The notes below the pieces were generated by a model. That model ran no database searches and was not told the origin of the DNA. It was given only the letters and a program-made list of their open reading frames with translations. Source: Lishizhenia sp965656535 (GTDB lineage Bacteria; Bacteroidota; Bacteroidia; Flavobacteriales_D; Crocinitomicaceae). From it: a stretch of DNA of 64,000 bases. Of this stretch, positions 34,103-43,278 are shown piece after piece (the first letter of the stretch is position 1; every line of letters begins with the position of its first letter). The position numbers and the translations under genes are program-made. The stretch spans positions 992,001-1,056,000 of the forward strand of contig CBFHKX010000001.1 in the NCBI GenBank assembly GCA_965656535.1, read 5' to 3'.

Positions 34103-36325
34103 ATGAAATATATTTTAAGCTTTTCTCTCCTAATAACGTTCATTTGTGTTCAGGCACAGGAAATGCTTATTCCTTTAACGCATAATCCAGATTTATACCG
34201 TCCAAAAAAAGAAAGTAAGGCACTTTCAAATTCGTTCGATAGTACGTTTGTATATCTTTCAGATTCTCTTACCTTGCCTTTGTTTGATGATTTTTCTAGA
34301 AATAATTTTCAAACATACAGCAGTTCGTTTTCCCAACCCAACCTAGTAGAAGAAGTGTATTACCGCTTGTTAGAAGAAACATCTTCAACGCCCTTGCCTA
34401 GTAATACAGAACTCGGGGAAGTAAAAACCTACAGAGTAACTGTAAATACACTTTTAAACACAACAGACACTTTGTATTTTGATTCAATTCCTTTTCAAAT
34501 ACATAATTTACTCGATTATCCTGTAGTTTATGGCAGTGGTTTTGGTTATCCTAATTACTTTATTTTTGATACAATTAGCGCAACACCAAATTTACCTGAT
34601 ACGGTTTTTACAACAATAACTTATCAACAAGATAGTGCCAGAATTTTTATCAAACAAATCAATAATCCCAATCAATTTTGGCTAGATTCTAATGCCTATC
34701 ATAACTACAGGTTTGCAGTAAACCCTATTTCGCTTGGTGTTGTTACGTTTGATGGTTTAGATGATATGGGCAATGCATATAATATTGGAAGTGCATCCAC
34801 TGCAATTAATGATGTGCTTACATCTAAACCAATAAAAATGGGTTCTTTTTCTGCGAGTGACTCTGTCTATTTTAGTTTTCTTTATCAACCGCAAGGATTT
34901 GGAGATGCTCCTGAAGATTCAGATTCTCTTTTTCTAGAGTTTTGGTCTCCAGTAGATCAACTTTGGCAAAAAGTATGGAGGGTAGGTGGTTCACCTCTGC
35001 AGGATTTTCGTGTTGGTCACGTAAAGATTATAGAGAATAAATATTTACAAGATGGATTTCAGTTTCGGTTTTCAAATTTAGGTTCAGTAGCCGGAGCTTT
35101 TGACCAATTTCATATAGATTATGTTAGTTTAAGACCGCTTTCGGGTTATCAAGACACTTTGTTCAAAGATTTTGCTATTGTATATCCAATAGCCACATTG
35201 TTGAAAGACTACACGCAAGTTCCATGGAAACATTTTAGACTCTCTCCAACTAATAAAATGGCCAATTCTATGCAACTTGTTGTTAGAAATAATGAAACAG
35301 TTGCAGCTAACAACTCAAACGGCGGAAGTCTTAAAGTACTGTTAGACGGAACAACAGAAGGTGTGTTTAATTTTTCAGGAGCTAATTTGTCTTCGCCCGA
35401 TTTGGATTATGCAGCACGTACACATTATAGTAGTGTGTTTGATCTTTCTGGTGGATATGAGTTTGATGCAACTCTTTCCAATGACACACTGGCCATATTT
35501 GATTATGTTGCGGAAGCTTCGGCTCAATTTCCTAACTTTACTCAGAATGACTCTACATTTGGGAAACAGGTTTTTAAAGCCGTTTACGCATATGATGATG
35601 GTACAGCAGAAAATGCATATGGAACCACTCAAACGCAGTCTAGGCTAGCCTACAAATTTACAAGCTATGTGCCGGATTCTTTGGTAGCCATTCAAATGGC
35701 TTTTGTAAATACGGCTGAAGATGTTTCAAACAAACTTTTTTTATTAACCGTGTGGGACGATAATAACGGTGTGCCGGGAAATGTGATTTATCAAGATGAC
35801 TTTTTTGATCCGCGCCAACCAAAATATATCGGACAACCCAATGGCTTTTATACCTATTATTTCAAAGGAGTAGATAAAGTCGGAGTTCCGCAAACGTTTT
35901 ATATCGGATGGAGACAAATTGATGCAGAACGTTTAAATATAGGCTTCGATAGTAATATTGATAACCAAGATAAAATCTTTTTTAGTATTGATAACGAGAC
36001 TTCATGGGTGAACACAAGTTTTAAAGGTTCAGTTATGATGCGTCCTATGTTTTCTAGTGTATTAGATTATCAGCTGAGTACAAGCGAACCCGATGAGCAG
36101 CTTGTGTCAGATATTCAAATTTATCCAAATCCTTCGGCAGGTCTATTCAAAATGAGCGGAAATGATATCGGATACGCAGATGTATTTAACCTGCAAGGTC
36201 GGCATATTCTGCGTTCAGAAGAGCACGAGTTTAATCTTTATGATCAAGAAACTGGGTTGTACCTAGTGCATATTTATAGTATAGCAGGCCATAAACTGAG
36301 TACGAAAAAAATCATCAAAAAGTGA
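34103..36325 (+). CDS. Secreted protein with T9SS type A sorting domain
   Basis: The 740-residue protein has a signal peptide (MKYILSFSLLITFICVQAQ) and a long beta-rich body with no recognised catalytic motif. The C-terminal sorting domain has QIYPNPSAGLFKMSG, DVFNLQGRHI and a GLYLVHI strand, which is the classic T9SS type A tail. It is presumably moved to the cell surface by T9SS. Function is unknown. It sits 14 bp after the PASTA gene and overlaps the rluD-like start by 4 bp. Confidence 0.8.
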   Translation: MKYILSFSLLITFICVQAQEMLIPLTHNPDLYRPKKESKALSNSFDSTFVYLSDSLTLPLFDDFSRNNFQTYSSSFSQPNLVEEVYYRLLEETSSTPLPSNTELGEVKTYRVTVNTLLNTTDTLYFDSIPFQIHNLLDYPVVYGSGFGYPNYFIFDTISATPNLPDTVFTTITYQQDSARIFIKQINNPNQFWLDSNAYHNYRFAVNPISLGVVTFDGLDDMGNAYNIGSASTAINDVLTSKPIKMGSFSASDSVYFSFLYQPQGFGDAPEDSDSLFLEFWSPVDQLWQKVWRVGGSPLQDFRVGHVKIIENKYLQDGFQFRFSNLGSVAGAFDQFHIDYVSLRPLSGYQDTLFKDFAIVYPIATLLKDYTQVPWKHFRLSPTNKMANSMQLVVRNNETVAANNSNGGSLKVLLDGTTEGVFNFSGANLSSPDLDYAARTHYSSVFDLSGGYEFDATLSNDTLAIFDYVAEASAQFPNFTQNDSTFGKQVFKAVYAYDDGTAENAYGTTQTQSRLAYKFTSYVPDSLVAIQMAFVNTAEDVSNKLFLLTVWDDNNGVPGNVIYQDDFFDPRQPKYIGQPNGFYTYYFKGVDKVGVPQTFYIGWRQIDAERLNIGFDSNIDNQDKIFFSIDNETSWVNTSFKGSVMMRPMFSSVLDYQLSTSEPDEQLVSDIQIYPNPSAGLFKMSGNDIGYADVFNLQGRHILRSEEHEFNLYDQETGLYLVHIYSIAGHKLSTKKIIKK

Positions 36326-37413
36326 GTCAAGGTAAAAAAGAGAAGTTTTCCAAAGAGTTAAACGTTGAAGTAAAGAATTCTGAAGGAATAAGTGAGGAAG
36401 AACATGACCAAGAAGATCTATTTGAACACCATAAGGTGATAGCAGATCCAGGGCAAGAAGTTTTGAGGGTAGATAAATTTTTGATGGATCGTTTGCCAAA
36501 TACATCAAGAAATAAGATACAAGTTGCAGCTAAAAGTGGTAATATACACGCTAACGGCAAAGCAGTAAAACAGAATTATAAAGTAAAGCCTGGAGATACC
36601 ATTTCAGTGGTTTTGCCTTATCCTGTTAGAGAAATTGAGCTTATACCAGAAGATATTCCTATCGATATTCATTATGAAGATGATACGCTAATGGTTGTAA
36701 ATAAACCACCTCAAATGGTAGTACACCCAGGTTATGGAAATTATAGCGGAACATTGGTTAATGCGTTAATTTACCATATAGATAATTTGCCATCAAAATC
36801 AGATGATTACTATGGTAGGCCAGGTCTGGTTCATCGATTAGATAAAAACACTACAGGATTAATGGTTGTTGCAAAAACAGAGTTTGCATTAACACATCTA
36901 GCAAAACAATTCTACGATAGAACGACTGAACGACGATATAATGCTTTGGTTTGGGGAGATATAGAGGAAGATGGAACCATTACTGGTCATATAGGAAGAT
37001 CGTTAAAAAATAGAAAACAAATGACTGTTTTCGAAGATGGCGAATTCGGAAAACATGCAGTTACGCATTATAAAGTATTGAAAAGATATGGTTATGTTAC
37101 ACTTGTTGAGTGTAAATTAGAAACAGGAAGAACGCACCAGATTAGAGCGCACTTTAAGCATATTGGTCATCCTTTGTTTAATGATAACGAGTATGGTGGA
37201 GATAAGATTTTAAAGGGAACTACGTTTACGAAATACAAACAGTTTATAGACAATTGTTTCGCTTTACTACCGGGTCAGGCCTTACATGCAAAAACACTTG
37301 GGTTTGAGCATCCAATTACAAAGGAATACAAACGCTTCGATTCTGAGTTGCCAAATCAATTTAAGGCTGTTCTAGATAAATGGGAAGTATACATGTCTAC
37401 CCGAGAGATGTAA
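36322..37413 (+). CDS. rluD: RluA/RluD-family 23S rRNA pseudouridine synthase
   Basis: This is a 363-residue protein. An acidic N-terminal extension (~1-40) precedes an S4 RNA-binding domain (~47-105, RVDKFLMDRLPNTSRNKIQ). The catalytic domain has the active-site Asp in GLVHRLDKNTTGLMV and RTHQIRAHFKHIGHPL. It isomerises uridines in 23S rRNA; RluD is the best guess by length and the S4 domain. The GTG start overlaps the stop of the T9SS gene; no nearer ATG exists before the S4 domain. Confidence 0.88.
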   Translation: MSQGKKEKFSKELNVEVKNSEGISEEEHDQEDLFEHHKVIADPGQEVLRVDKFLMDRLPNTSRNKIQVAAKSGNIHANGKAVKQNYKVKPGDTISVVLPYPVREIELIPEDIPIDIHYEDDTLMVVNKPPQMVVHPGYGNYSGTLVNALIYHIDNLPSKSDDYYGRPGLVHRLDKNTTGLMVVAKTEFALTHLAKQFYDRTTERRYNALVWGDIEEDGTITGHIGRSLKNRKQMTVFEDGEFGKHAVTHYKVLKRYGYVTLVECKLETGRTHQIRAHFKHIGHPLFNDNEYGGDKILKGTTFTKYKQFIDNCFALLPGQALHAKTLGFEHPITKEYKRFDSELPNQFKAVLDKWEVYMSTREM

Positions 37414-37556
37414 CTTATTCAGTCTTGTTACGTTAAAACCTTAGGTTTGTAAAGAAAGTTACAACTTTAAGGCGCTGAAAGAATCTTTAATTTGTTTGGA
37501 CAAACCAATAATAATTACTTTCTTTCGTAAAAATTTATAATAAATCATTGTCGTAC

Positions 37557-39644
37557 ATGAAAATCAAATTATTTGCAATAGCAGTTTTGGCACTACTATC
37601 TCTGTCGGTATCAGGACAAAAGTCTTTTATCAAGGATGCGAAAAAAGCATTTAGAAACGAGAACTACGCAGAAGCTACAAAGAAGTGCGCGAATGCCTAC
37701 AAAAAGATTCCATTAAAGAATAGCAAGAGTAGAGAAATGAAGGCTGAAATGGCTTGGATGACTGCAGAGTCTAACAGGCTAATAGAGAATGATGAAGAAT
37801 CAACAGTTTGGTATCAAAGGGCGGTAGATTTAAAGTTCTACAACGATCAACCGTTAGTTTACTTTAGGTTGGCAGAAGCATTTAGGTCTTTAGGAGAGTA
37901 CGACAAAGCAAAAGAGCAATACGAAGAGTATTTGACCTTAGTTCCTAATGATGCGAAAGCTTTAGAAGGTTTGAAAGCGTGTGAGGATGCTCCAATTTTT
38001 ATAGAGAATAGAAGTAGGTTTACCGTTAAGCCAGAAACAAAACTAAACTCTAACTCTATGGAAATGGCCTTAGTAAGAGGAGATAGAAAAGGAAGGTCAG
38101 TTGTTTTTTCTGCAACAAGAAAAGATGCTACAGGTTCAGGAAAAGATCCAAGATCTGGAGAACCGTTTTTTGACTTATATGTATCCGATTTAGACAAAAA
38201 TGGAAACTATACGAATCTTAAAAAGTTTGAAGGTGATAGCATAAACACTGAACACAATGAAGGGACCGTGTGTTTTGACGGAAGATATAAAACAATGTTT
38301 TTTACTAGATGTCCGCAAGAAAAGAAAATGAACATGGGTTGCGAGATTTGGATGGCCGAAGCGAAAGGTAAAGGCTGGGATCTTCCAAGAGAAATTAAGT
38401 TAGCTCCTAACGATAGTATTTCGGTAGGTCACCCTTGTGCTTCCGAAGATGGAAGATATTTGATTTTTGCATCTGATTTACCAGGTGGTCAAGGAGGAAA
38501 AGATTTGTGGTATACAGAATATGATAGAAGATCTGATTCTTGGTCGGCACCAAAAAACTTAGGTCCAGAAATCAATACACCTTTAGATGAATTATTTCCA
38601 ACTTTTGCATTAAACGGAGATTTGTTATTTGCTTCTGACGGTCACTCTGGGTTAGGTGGTTTAGATATTTTTAGAGCAGAAAAGCAAGGCGAAGAATACA
38701 AGTGGGCTAATGTTAAAAACTACGGTACACCAATCAATTCGAAAGACAATGATTACGCGCTGTATGAGTGGGGTCCAAGAAGCGGATTTTTTACTTCAAA
38801 TAGAAAAACAGCAAATGGTTTCCCAGATATCTTTTCTTATGAGCTACCACCAAACTTATTTAGTCTTAAGGTTGTAGTTGCTGAAGTAGGCTCGGGCACT
38901 AGAATTCCGAATGCTACAGTAGAAGTAAAAGATAAAAAAACAGGAGAAGTTTTCAAGGGAGCTACGCTTTCTTCAGGAGAAGTTTTTTGGGATAAGAAAC
39001 CAGATGGAGATAGATATGTTAACGAAGAGTCTGAATACGAAATTAAGCTTTTACCACTAGAAGGCTATCACGAGAACCCAAAGAGAGAAATTGTTTCTAC
39101 TGTTGGATTAGAATATAATCAAGACTTTGTTGTAGGAATGTCTTTCTTTCCTAAAACACCAATTCGTTTGCCAGAGGTGCGATATGATTTAGGATCTTCT
39201 AGACTGCAGGTGAATGATTCTGTAAACTCGAAAGATTCATTAAACTTTGTATTTGATTTGTTAGAAGAATATGAAGGAATGGTAATTAAGCTTTTATCGC
39301 ATACGGATAGTCGAGGTTCAGCATCTGCAAACGCTAAATTAGCGCAAGCCAGAGCACAATCTTGTGTGGATTACTTAGTTAAAGAAAAAGGAGTTAATGC
39401 TTCTCGTTTAGTTCCTGAAGGAAAAGGAGAAAATGCACCAAGAACGGTTTACTTTGTAAACGGAGAGTATGTTGTAGATAAGCCGTCACAAGGTGAGTAT
39501 GAAACTATTTTATTGACTGAGAGCTATATTAATAAGTATAAGTCAAATAAAGGTCTGTTTGAAAGGCTTCACCAATTTAATAGAAGAACAGAAGGAGAAG
39601 TGGTAAGAATGGATTGGACACAATCTGGACCGGATTCAGAATAA
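37557..39644 (+). CDS. PorE-like TPR/beta-propeller/OmpA protein
   Basis: This is a 695-residue protein. In order it has a signal peptide (~1-20), TPR-like helices (~22-140), a PD40/WD40-type propeller (~165-430, with SEDGRYLIFASDLPGGQGGKDLW repeats), a carboxypeptidase-regulatory-like beta domain (~435-525) and an OmpA_C peptidoglycan-binding domain (~540-650, with LLSHTDSRGSASANAKLAQARAQ). This order matches PorE of the T9SS. Unlike P. gingivalis PorE no lipobox is seen. It probably tethers T9SS parts to peptidoglycan. The TTG at 37548 was rejected in favour of ATG 37557, which begins a standard signal peptide. Confidence 0.8.
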   Translation: MKIKLFAIAVLALLSLSVSGQKSFIKDAKKAFRNENYAEATKKCANAYKKIPLKNSKSREMKAEMAWMTAESNRLIENDEESTVWYQRAVDLKFYNDQPLVYFRLAEAFRSLGEYDKAKEQYEEYLTLVPNDAKALEGLKACEDAPIFIENRSRFTVKPETKLNSNSMEMALVRGDRKGRSVVFSATRKDATGSGKDPRSGEPFFDLYVSDLDKNGNYTNLKKFEGDSINTEHNEGTVCFDGRYKTMFFTRCPQEKKMNMGCEIWMAEAKGKGWDLPREIKLAPNDSISVGHPCASEDGRYLIFASDLPGGQGGKDLWYTEYDRRSDSWSAPKNLGPEINTPLDELFPTFALNGDLLFASDGHSGLGGLDIFRAEKQGEEYKWANVKNYGTPINSKDNDYALYEWGPRSGFFTSNRKTANGFPDIFSYELPPNLFSLKVVVAEVGSGTRIPNATVEVKDKKTGEVFKGATLSSGEVFWDKKPDGDRYVNEESEYEIKLLPLEGYHENPKREIVSTVGLEYNQDFVVGMSFFPKTPIRLPEVRYDLGSSRLQVNDSVNSKDSLNFVFDLLEEYEGMVIKLLSHTDSRGSASANAKLAQARAQSCVDYLVKEKGVNASRLVPEGKGENAPRTVYFVNGEYVVDKPSQGEYETILLTESYINKYKSNKGLFERLHQFNRRTEGEVVRMDWTQSGPDSE

Positions 39645-39663
39645 ATAAAAGAATAATAGATTT

Positions 39664-39696
39664 AAAACTCTCAGCATATTAAGCTGGGAGTTTTTT
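39664..39696 (+). terminator. Rho-independent terminator after the PorE-like gene
   Basis: AACTCTCAGC (39666-39675) pairs with GCTGGGAGTT (39683-39692), with one T-G wobble and a 7-nt loop. Six T residues run from 39691 to 39696. It lies about 20 bp past the stop codon. Confidence 0.85.
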
Positions 39697-39825
39697 GTTT
39701 TACACCTTGTTTTGGCGCCCATTTTTTTAAGTTTCAGCTTATAATTGCTAGGCCTAATATATAGGCGAGAAATAAAAATAGTTAATAGATAAGCAACAGA
39801 ATTAAGGTGTAACCTTAGAGGTCCA

Positions 39826-39857
39826 TTGCCTAATTATCCAATTAAATATTATCTTTG
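39826..39857 (+). promoter_or_regulatory. Promoter of purM operon (-33 TTG, -7 TATCTTTG)
   Basis: TTG at 39826-39828 and an exact -7 box TATCTTTG at 39850-39857 are separated by 21 bp, close to the Bacteroidota consensus. The start codon follows 17 bp later. Confidence 0.65.
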
Positions 39858-39874
39858 CCAATCCAATAATTATT

Positions 39875-41044
39875 ATGGCAGATACAAGGTATAACTTAAG
39901 AGGAGTTTCAGCAGGAAAAGAAGATGTGCACAATGCAATTAAGAACGTAGATAAAGGTTTGTTTCCGCAAGCTTTTTGTAAAATCGTTCCAGATTACTTA
40001 ACCGGTTCTGATGACCATTGCGTTGTAATGCATGCCGATGGAGCAGGTACAAAATCTTCTCTTGCATACATGTATTGGAAAGAAACTGGAGATAAATCTG
40101 TTTGGAAAGGCATAGCTCAAGATGCCTTAATTATGAATATAGACGACTTGCTTTGTGTTGGTGCTACAGATAACATTCTTCTTTCATCCACTATTGGAAG
40201 AAACAAAAACTTAATTACAGGCGAGGTTCTTTCAGAGATAATTAATGGAACAGAAGAACTACTCGAAGATTTAAGAAATCAAGGGATAGGTATTTATTCT
40301 ACTGGAGGAGAAACAGCAGATGTTGGAGACCTTGTAAGAACAATTATTGTTGATTCTACCGTAGTGTGCAGAATGAAAAAAGATGAGGTTGTTTCTAACC
40401 ATAACATAAAGGATGGAAACGTAATTGTTGGTTTATCGTCATTCGGACAAGCAAGTTACGAGAAAGAATACAACGGCGGTATGGGGTCAAATGGATTAAC
40501 CTCAGCACGTCATGATGTATTTAATAATACACTTGCAACTAAATATCCGGAGAGTTTTGATCCAGCTGTTCCTACAGACTTAGCTTATTCGGGTTCTTAT
40601 AACCTCACAGATGAGGTTGAGAATGCTCCAATAGACGCAGGGAAATTAGTGCTTTCTCCAACAAGAACCTATGCTCCAATTATAAAGAAAATATTAGATA
40701 AGCATAGAAAAGACATTGCAGGAATGGTGCACTGTTCGGGTGGAGCACAGACTAAAGTCTTACATTTTGTAGACAATGTTCACGTAATAAAAAATAATCT
40801 TTTTCCAATTCCTCCACTTTTTGATACAATTCAGAAAGAATCGGGTACTGAATGGAAAGAAATGTACAAAGTTTTTAATATGGGACATAGAATGGAGATT
40901 TACGTACCTGAAGAGATTGCTAGTTCAATCATAGAAATTTCAAAATCGTTTAATGTTGACGCTCAAATTGTAGGAAGAGTTGAAAGCTTTGAAGGAAAGA
41001 AATTAACCATTAATTCTCCATACGGGGAATTTATTTACGATTAA
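39875..41044 (+). CDS. purM: PurM, phosphoribosylformylglycinamidine cyclo-ligase (AIR synthetase)
   Basis: This is a 389-residue enzyme that closes the imidazole ring to give AIR, the substrate of PurK encoded at 12996-14141. The family motifs are HADGAGTKSSLAY (the usual GVGTK-type block), MNIDDLLCVGA, STGGETADV and GLSSFGQASYE. The protein is of the Bacteroidota type, slightly longer than E. coli PurM. It is the first gene of a rightward run; prfA starts one base after its stop. Confidence 0.92.
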   Translation: MADTRYNLRGVSAGKEDVHNAIKNVDKGLFPQAFCKIVPDYLTGSDDHCVVMHADGAGTKSSLAYMYWKETGDKSVWKGIAQDALIMNIDDLLCVGATDNILLSSTIGRNKNLITGEVLSEIINGTEELLEDLRNQGIGIYSTGGETADVGDLVRTIIVDSTVVCRMKKDEVVSNHNIKDGNVIVGLSSFGQASYEKEYNGGMGSNGLTSARHDVFNNTLATKYPESFDPAVPTDLAYSGSYNLTDEVENAPIDAGKLVLSPTRTYAPIIKKILDKHRKDIAGMVHCSGGAQTKVLHFVDNVHVIKNNLFPIPPLFDTIQKESGTEWKEMYKVFNMGHRMEIYVPEEIASSIIEISKSFNVDAQIVGRVESFEGKKLTINSPYGEFIYD

Positions 41045-41045
41045 T

Positions 41046-42125
41046 ATGGAAGATTTACTAAGTAAATTAGAAGTTATATCATACCGTTTTGAAGAAGTGG
41101 GTAGGCTAATTACCGATCCAGACATTATTTCTGATATGAAACGTTATGTTAAGCTAAACAAAGAATATAAAGATCTAGAAGAGGTTGATAAAGCCTATAA
41201 GAACTATAAGAATATATTAGATAACATTAAGTCGTCTAAAGAAATGATTGCAGAAGAAACAGATCCTGAAATGAAGGAGATGGCTCAAATGGAATTAGAT
41301 GATCTACTAGAAAAAAAACCAGTTATAGAAGAGGAGATAAAAGTATTATTGATACCCAAAGATCCCGAAGATGATAAGAATGTTATTATAGAACTTAGAG
41401 CTGGTACAGGTGGAGATGAAGCTTGTATTTTTGTTGAGGATGTTTACAGAATGTTTACCATGTTTTTCAAAAACAAAGGTTGGAAATGTGATGTAATTAA
41501 CTCCAATGAGGGTACTTCTGGATACAAAGAAATTTCATTAAATGTAGAAGGAGAAGGTGTTTACGGAACAATGAAGTTCGAATCAGGAGTACACCGAGTA
41601 CAACGTGTTCCTGAAACAGAATCTCAAGGTAGAGTGCATACCTCTGCAATTACAGTAGCCGTTTTACCCGAAGCCGAAGAGGTGGATGTAGAATTAAATA
41701 TGTCTGATGTTAGAAGAGATACATTTAGAGCTTCTGGTGCAGGTGGACAACACGTAAATAAAACAGAGTCTGCCATACGTTTAACCCACGAACCAACTGG
41801 GATTGTAGTAGAATGTCAGGATGGTCGTTCGCAACATAAAAATTTAGAAAAAGCAATTTCTGTTCTTCGCTCTAGATTGTATCAACAAGAGTTAGAAAGA
41901 ATTAACGCTGAGCGTTCAGAAAAACGAAAGTCGCTAGTTTCTACTGGAGACAGGTCGGCAAAAATAAGAACCTACAATTATCCCCAAGGTAGAATTACAG
42001 ATCACAGAATTGGTAAAACAATGTATAATCTAAGTAATTTTATGAATGGAGATATCGATGAAATGCTTGAAGCATTAAAAATGGCAGAGAACGCCGAGAA
42101 AATGAAAGGTGAGACACCTGCTTAA
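41046..42125 (+). CDS. prfA: Peptide chain release factor 1
   Basis: This 359-residue protein recognises UAA and UAG stop codons and releases the peptide. The GGQ loop is in RASGAGGQHVNKTESAIRLTH, and the preceding block SGVHRVQRVPETESQGRVHTSA is typical of RF1. Length is normal. No frameshift signal of the RF2 type is present, in agreement with RF1. It is placed between purM and pyrF with 1-2 bp gaps. Confidence 0.96.
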   Translation: MEDLLSKLEVISYRFEEVGRLITDPDIISDMKRYVKLNKEYKDLEEVDKAYKNYKNILDNIKSSKEMIAEETDPEMKEMAQMELDDLLEKKPVIEEEIKVLLIPKDPEDDKNVIIELRAGTGGDEACIFVEDVYRMFTMFFKNKGWKCDVINSNEGTSGYKEISLNVEGEGVYGTMKFESGVHRVQRVPETESQGRVHTSAITVAVLPEAEEVDVELNMSDVRRDTFRASGAGGQHVNKTESAIRLTHEPTGIVVECQDGRSQHKNLEKAISVLRSRLYQQELERINAERSEKRKSLVSTGDRSAKIRTYNYPQGRITDHRIGKTMYNLSNFMNGDIDEMLEALKMAENAEKMKGETPA

Positions 42126-42127
42126 GT

Positions 42128-42946
42128 ATGAGAAAAGAAGATTTAGTAGCAGAAATAAAGCGTAAGCAGTCTTTTTTATGTGTTGGTTTAGACACAGATT
42201 TAGAAAGAATACCAAAACATTTGTTGGATACAGAAGATCCTATTTTTGAGTTTAACAAGCAAATAATTGATGCAACTAAAGAGTATTGCGTGGCGTATAA
42301 ACCAAATATTGCTTTTTACGAGTGTTTGGGAAGAAAAGGCTGGGAGTCTCTTGAAAAGACTTTAGACTATATCCCTAAGAATATCTTTACAATTGCAGAT
42401 GCAAAGAGAGGAGATATAGGGAATACCAGTAAATACTACGCAAAAACCTTTTTCGAATACTTAAACTTCGATGCAGTTACCATCGCTCCATACATGGGAG
42501 AGGACTCGATAATACCTTTTTTAGAATTTGAAAATAAATGGGTAATTGTCTTAGCACTTACTTCAAATAAAGGTGCGTTGGATTTTCAATTTACTACAGA
42601 CATAAACGGAGAAGAACTCTATAAAAAAGTACTTAGAAAAACCGCTACATGGGGAACTCCAGAAAATCTCATGTATGTAGTAGGAGCCACAAGAGCAAAA
42701 GGTATAGGTGAAGTAAGAAAAACAGTACCAAATAATTTCTTTTTAGTTCCAGGAGTTGGTGCTCAAGGCGGAAGTTTAGAAGACGTAGCTCAATATGGTT
42801 GGAACGAAGATTGTGGTTTGTTAGTTAATTCTTCTAGAGGAATAATATATGCAGGGAACGACACAACCTTTGCAGAAAAGGCTGGCGAAGCAGCAAAAAG
42901 AATTCAGTTAAACATGCATCAAATCTTACAAAAACATGGATGGTAA
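42128..42946 (+). CDS. pyrF: Orotidine-5'-phosphate decarboxylase (type 2 PyrF)
   Basis: This 272-residue enzyme makes UMP from OMP. The catalytic Asp-Lys-Asp array lies in IADAKRGDIGNTSKYYA, with CVGLDTDLERIP at the N-terminus and PGVGAQGGSLEDVA near the phosphate site. The length marks it as the longer type 2 form. The last 11 bp overlap the pterin dehydratase gene. Confidence 0.95.
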   Translation: MRKEDLVAEIKRKQSFLCVGLDTDLERIPKHLLDTEDPIFEFNKQIIDATKEYCVAYKPNIAFYECLGRKGWESLEKTLDYIPKNIFTIADAKRGDIGNTSKYYAKTFFEYLNFDAVTIAPYMGEDSIIPFLEFENKWVIVLALTSNKGALDFQFTTDINGEELYKKVLRKTATWGTPENLMYVVGATRAKGIGEVRKTVPNNFFLVPGVGAQGGSLEDVAQYGWNEDCGLLVNSSRGIIYAGNDTTFAEKAGEAAKRIQLNMHQILQKHGW

Positions 42947-43190
42947 AGAATACAACGGTTGGGAACATGAAGACGATTCTTTAACACGTGATTTCGAGTT
43001 TAAAAACTTTCAAGAAGCATTGGCTTTTGTGAATGTTGTTGGCACAATTGCAGAAGAGAGTAAACATCATCCAGATATAATTTTGTTTGATTATAACTGC
43101 GTTTCTATCATTACCAAAACACACGATGCGAATAATACTGTTACGCAAAAAGACTACGACTTAGTAGATAAAATTAATAGTGTAGTTTGA
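42936..43190 (+). CDS. phhB: Pterin-4a-carbinolamine dehydratase
   Basis: This small 84-residue protein has the family motif EESKHHPDIILFDYNCVSIITKTHD, including the paired His residues and YN.V core. It regenerates dihydropterin from the 4a-hydroxy form made by aromatic amino acid hydroxylases; some members are moonlighting. No phenylalanine hydroxylase gene is in the window. It starts inside the end of pyrF, so the two are translationally coupled. Confidence 0.85.
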   Translation: MDGKEYNGWEHEDDSLTRDFEFKNFQEALAFVNVVGTIAEESKHHPDIILFDYNCVSIITKTHDANNTVTQKDYDLVDKINSVV

Positions 43191-43278
43191 GAACGACACT
43201 TTTCTTCATTTTTATTCAATCATAAAAAAGAGAATGAGGTTTTAAAAATGTATATTTATACAACTAAAACCTTTTACA

